Source of the DNA: Planctomycetota bacterium
Lineage (GTDB): Bacteria > Planctomycetota > Phycisphaerae > UBA1845 > PWPN01
Direction: 5' to 3'
Assembly: GCA_016209665.1 (NCBI GenBank)
Contig: JACQVT010000801.1
Coordinates: forward strand, 1-5,617
DNA length: 5,617 nt
In this document: piece after piece, positions 5,581-5,617 of the stretch
How the letters are laid out: each line of letters starts with the position of its first letter
Numbering within the stretch: position 1 is the stretch's first letter
Translations under genes and position numbers: made by a program
The notes under the pieces: model-generated
Told to the model about the DNA's origin: nothing
Database searches by the model: none
The model's input: the letters and a program-made list of their open reading frames with translations, nothing else

Positions 5581-5617
5581 GCCGCCGAAGGCAGCCTGCA
5601 ACCGTCCGACGACATGA
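5581..5617 (+). repeat. Direct repeat, copy 2 (phosphatase 3'-end-like, cut by window edge)
   Basis: Read in the plus-strand phosphatase frame these 37 nt give AAEGSLQPSDDM, against AAEGSLQPADDM in the intact gene. The two base differences fall in adjacent codons: CCC to CCG is silent and GCC to TCC is Ala to Ser. The copy begins abruptly at 5581 with no phosphatase similarity to its left, so only the last part of the gene can be present. How far it continues beyond the window is unknown. Confidence 0.8.

Noticed and set aside
1..5617. CRISPR array, tRNA or rRNA gene.
   Set aside because: No regularly spaced repeats, cloverleaf-like segments or rRNA-like sequence were seen on either strand.

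Overview
The window is high-GC bacterial DNA and most likely comes from a planctomycete. No rRNA or other marker gene is present, so this rests on style. The evidence is a dockerin-like tail ending in DDFAVFQRC, a right-handed beta-helix fragment with GFTVTGAS, a CitMHS_2-type antiporter, a lipoprotein-type DUF192 protein and a stand-alone SpoIIE-type phosphatase. All of these are common in planctomycete genomes. Every name here comes from reading the translations, without any database search.

The left part (1-3346) looks intact and tightly packed. A sodium:proton antiporter-type membrane protein runs leftward off the edge (1-1235, minus). Divergent from it is a DUF192 lipoprotein (about 1391-1966, plus), with a well-formed sigma70-type promoter at 1300-1328. 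After 120 nt comes a 419-residue PP2C/SpoIIE phosphatase with a degenerate receiver-like N-terminus (2087-3346, plus).

The right part (3347-5617) is very different. It has few intact genes and many truncated ones. A complete DUF433 antitoxin (3488-3718, minus) has its own promoter and RBS. It overlaps by ATGA a 34-codon remnant that looks like a DUF5615 PIN-like toxin keeping only its first few residues and its C-terminal tail. Further right, all on minus, lie a decayed dockerin-like relic (3848-4018), a tail-fibre-like C-terminal fragment with a promoter at its broken end (4043-4627), and a possible stop-interrupted coding relic (4661-4826). A complete pRiA4b ORF-3 family protein (4941-5378, plus) follows. 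Then comes a beta-helix fragment (5416-5580, minus). The window ends in a 37-nt stretch (5581-5617) that matches the phosphatase gene's 3' region (3278-3314) at 35 of 37 positions.

No complete new multi-gene system is visible. The points of interest are the internally deleted toxin beside its intact antitoxin, and the direct repeat of the phosphatase gene end flanking about 2.3 kb of gene fragments. That repeat could mark an integration scar, a second phosphatase copy or an assembly effect.
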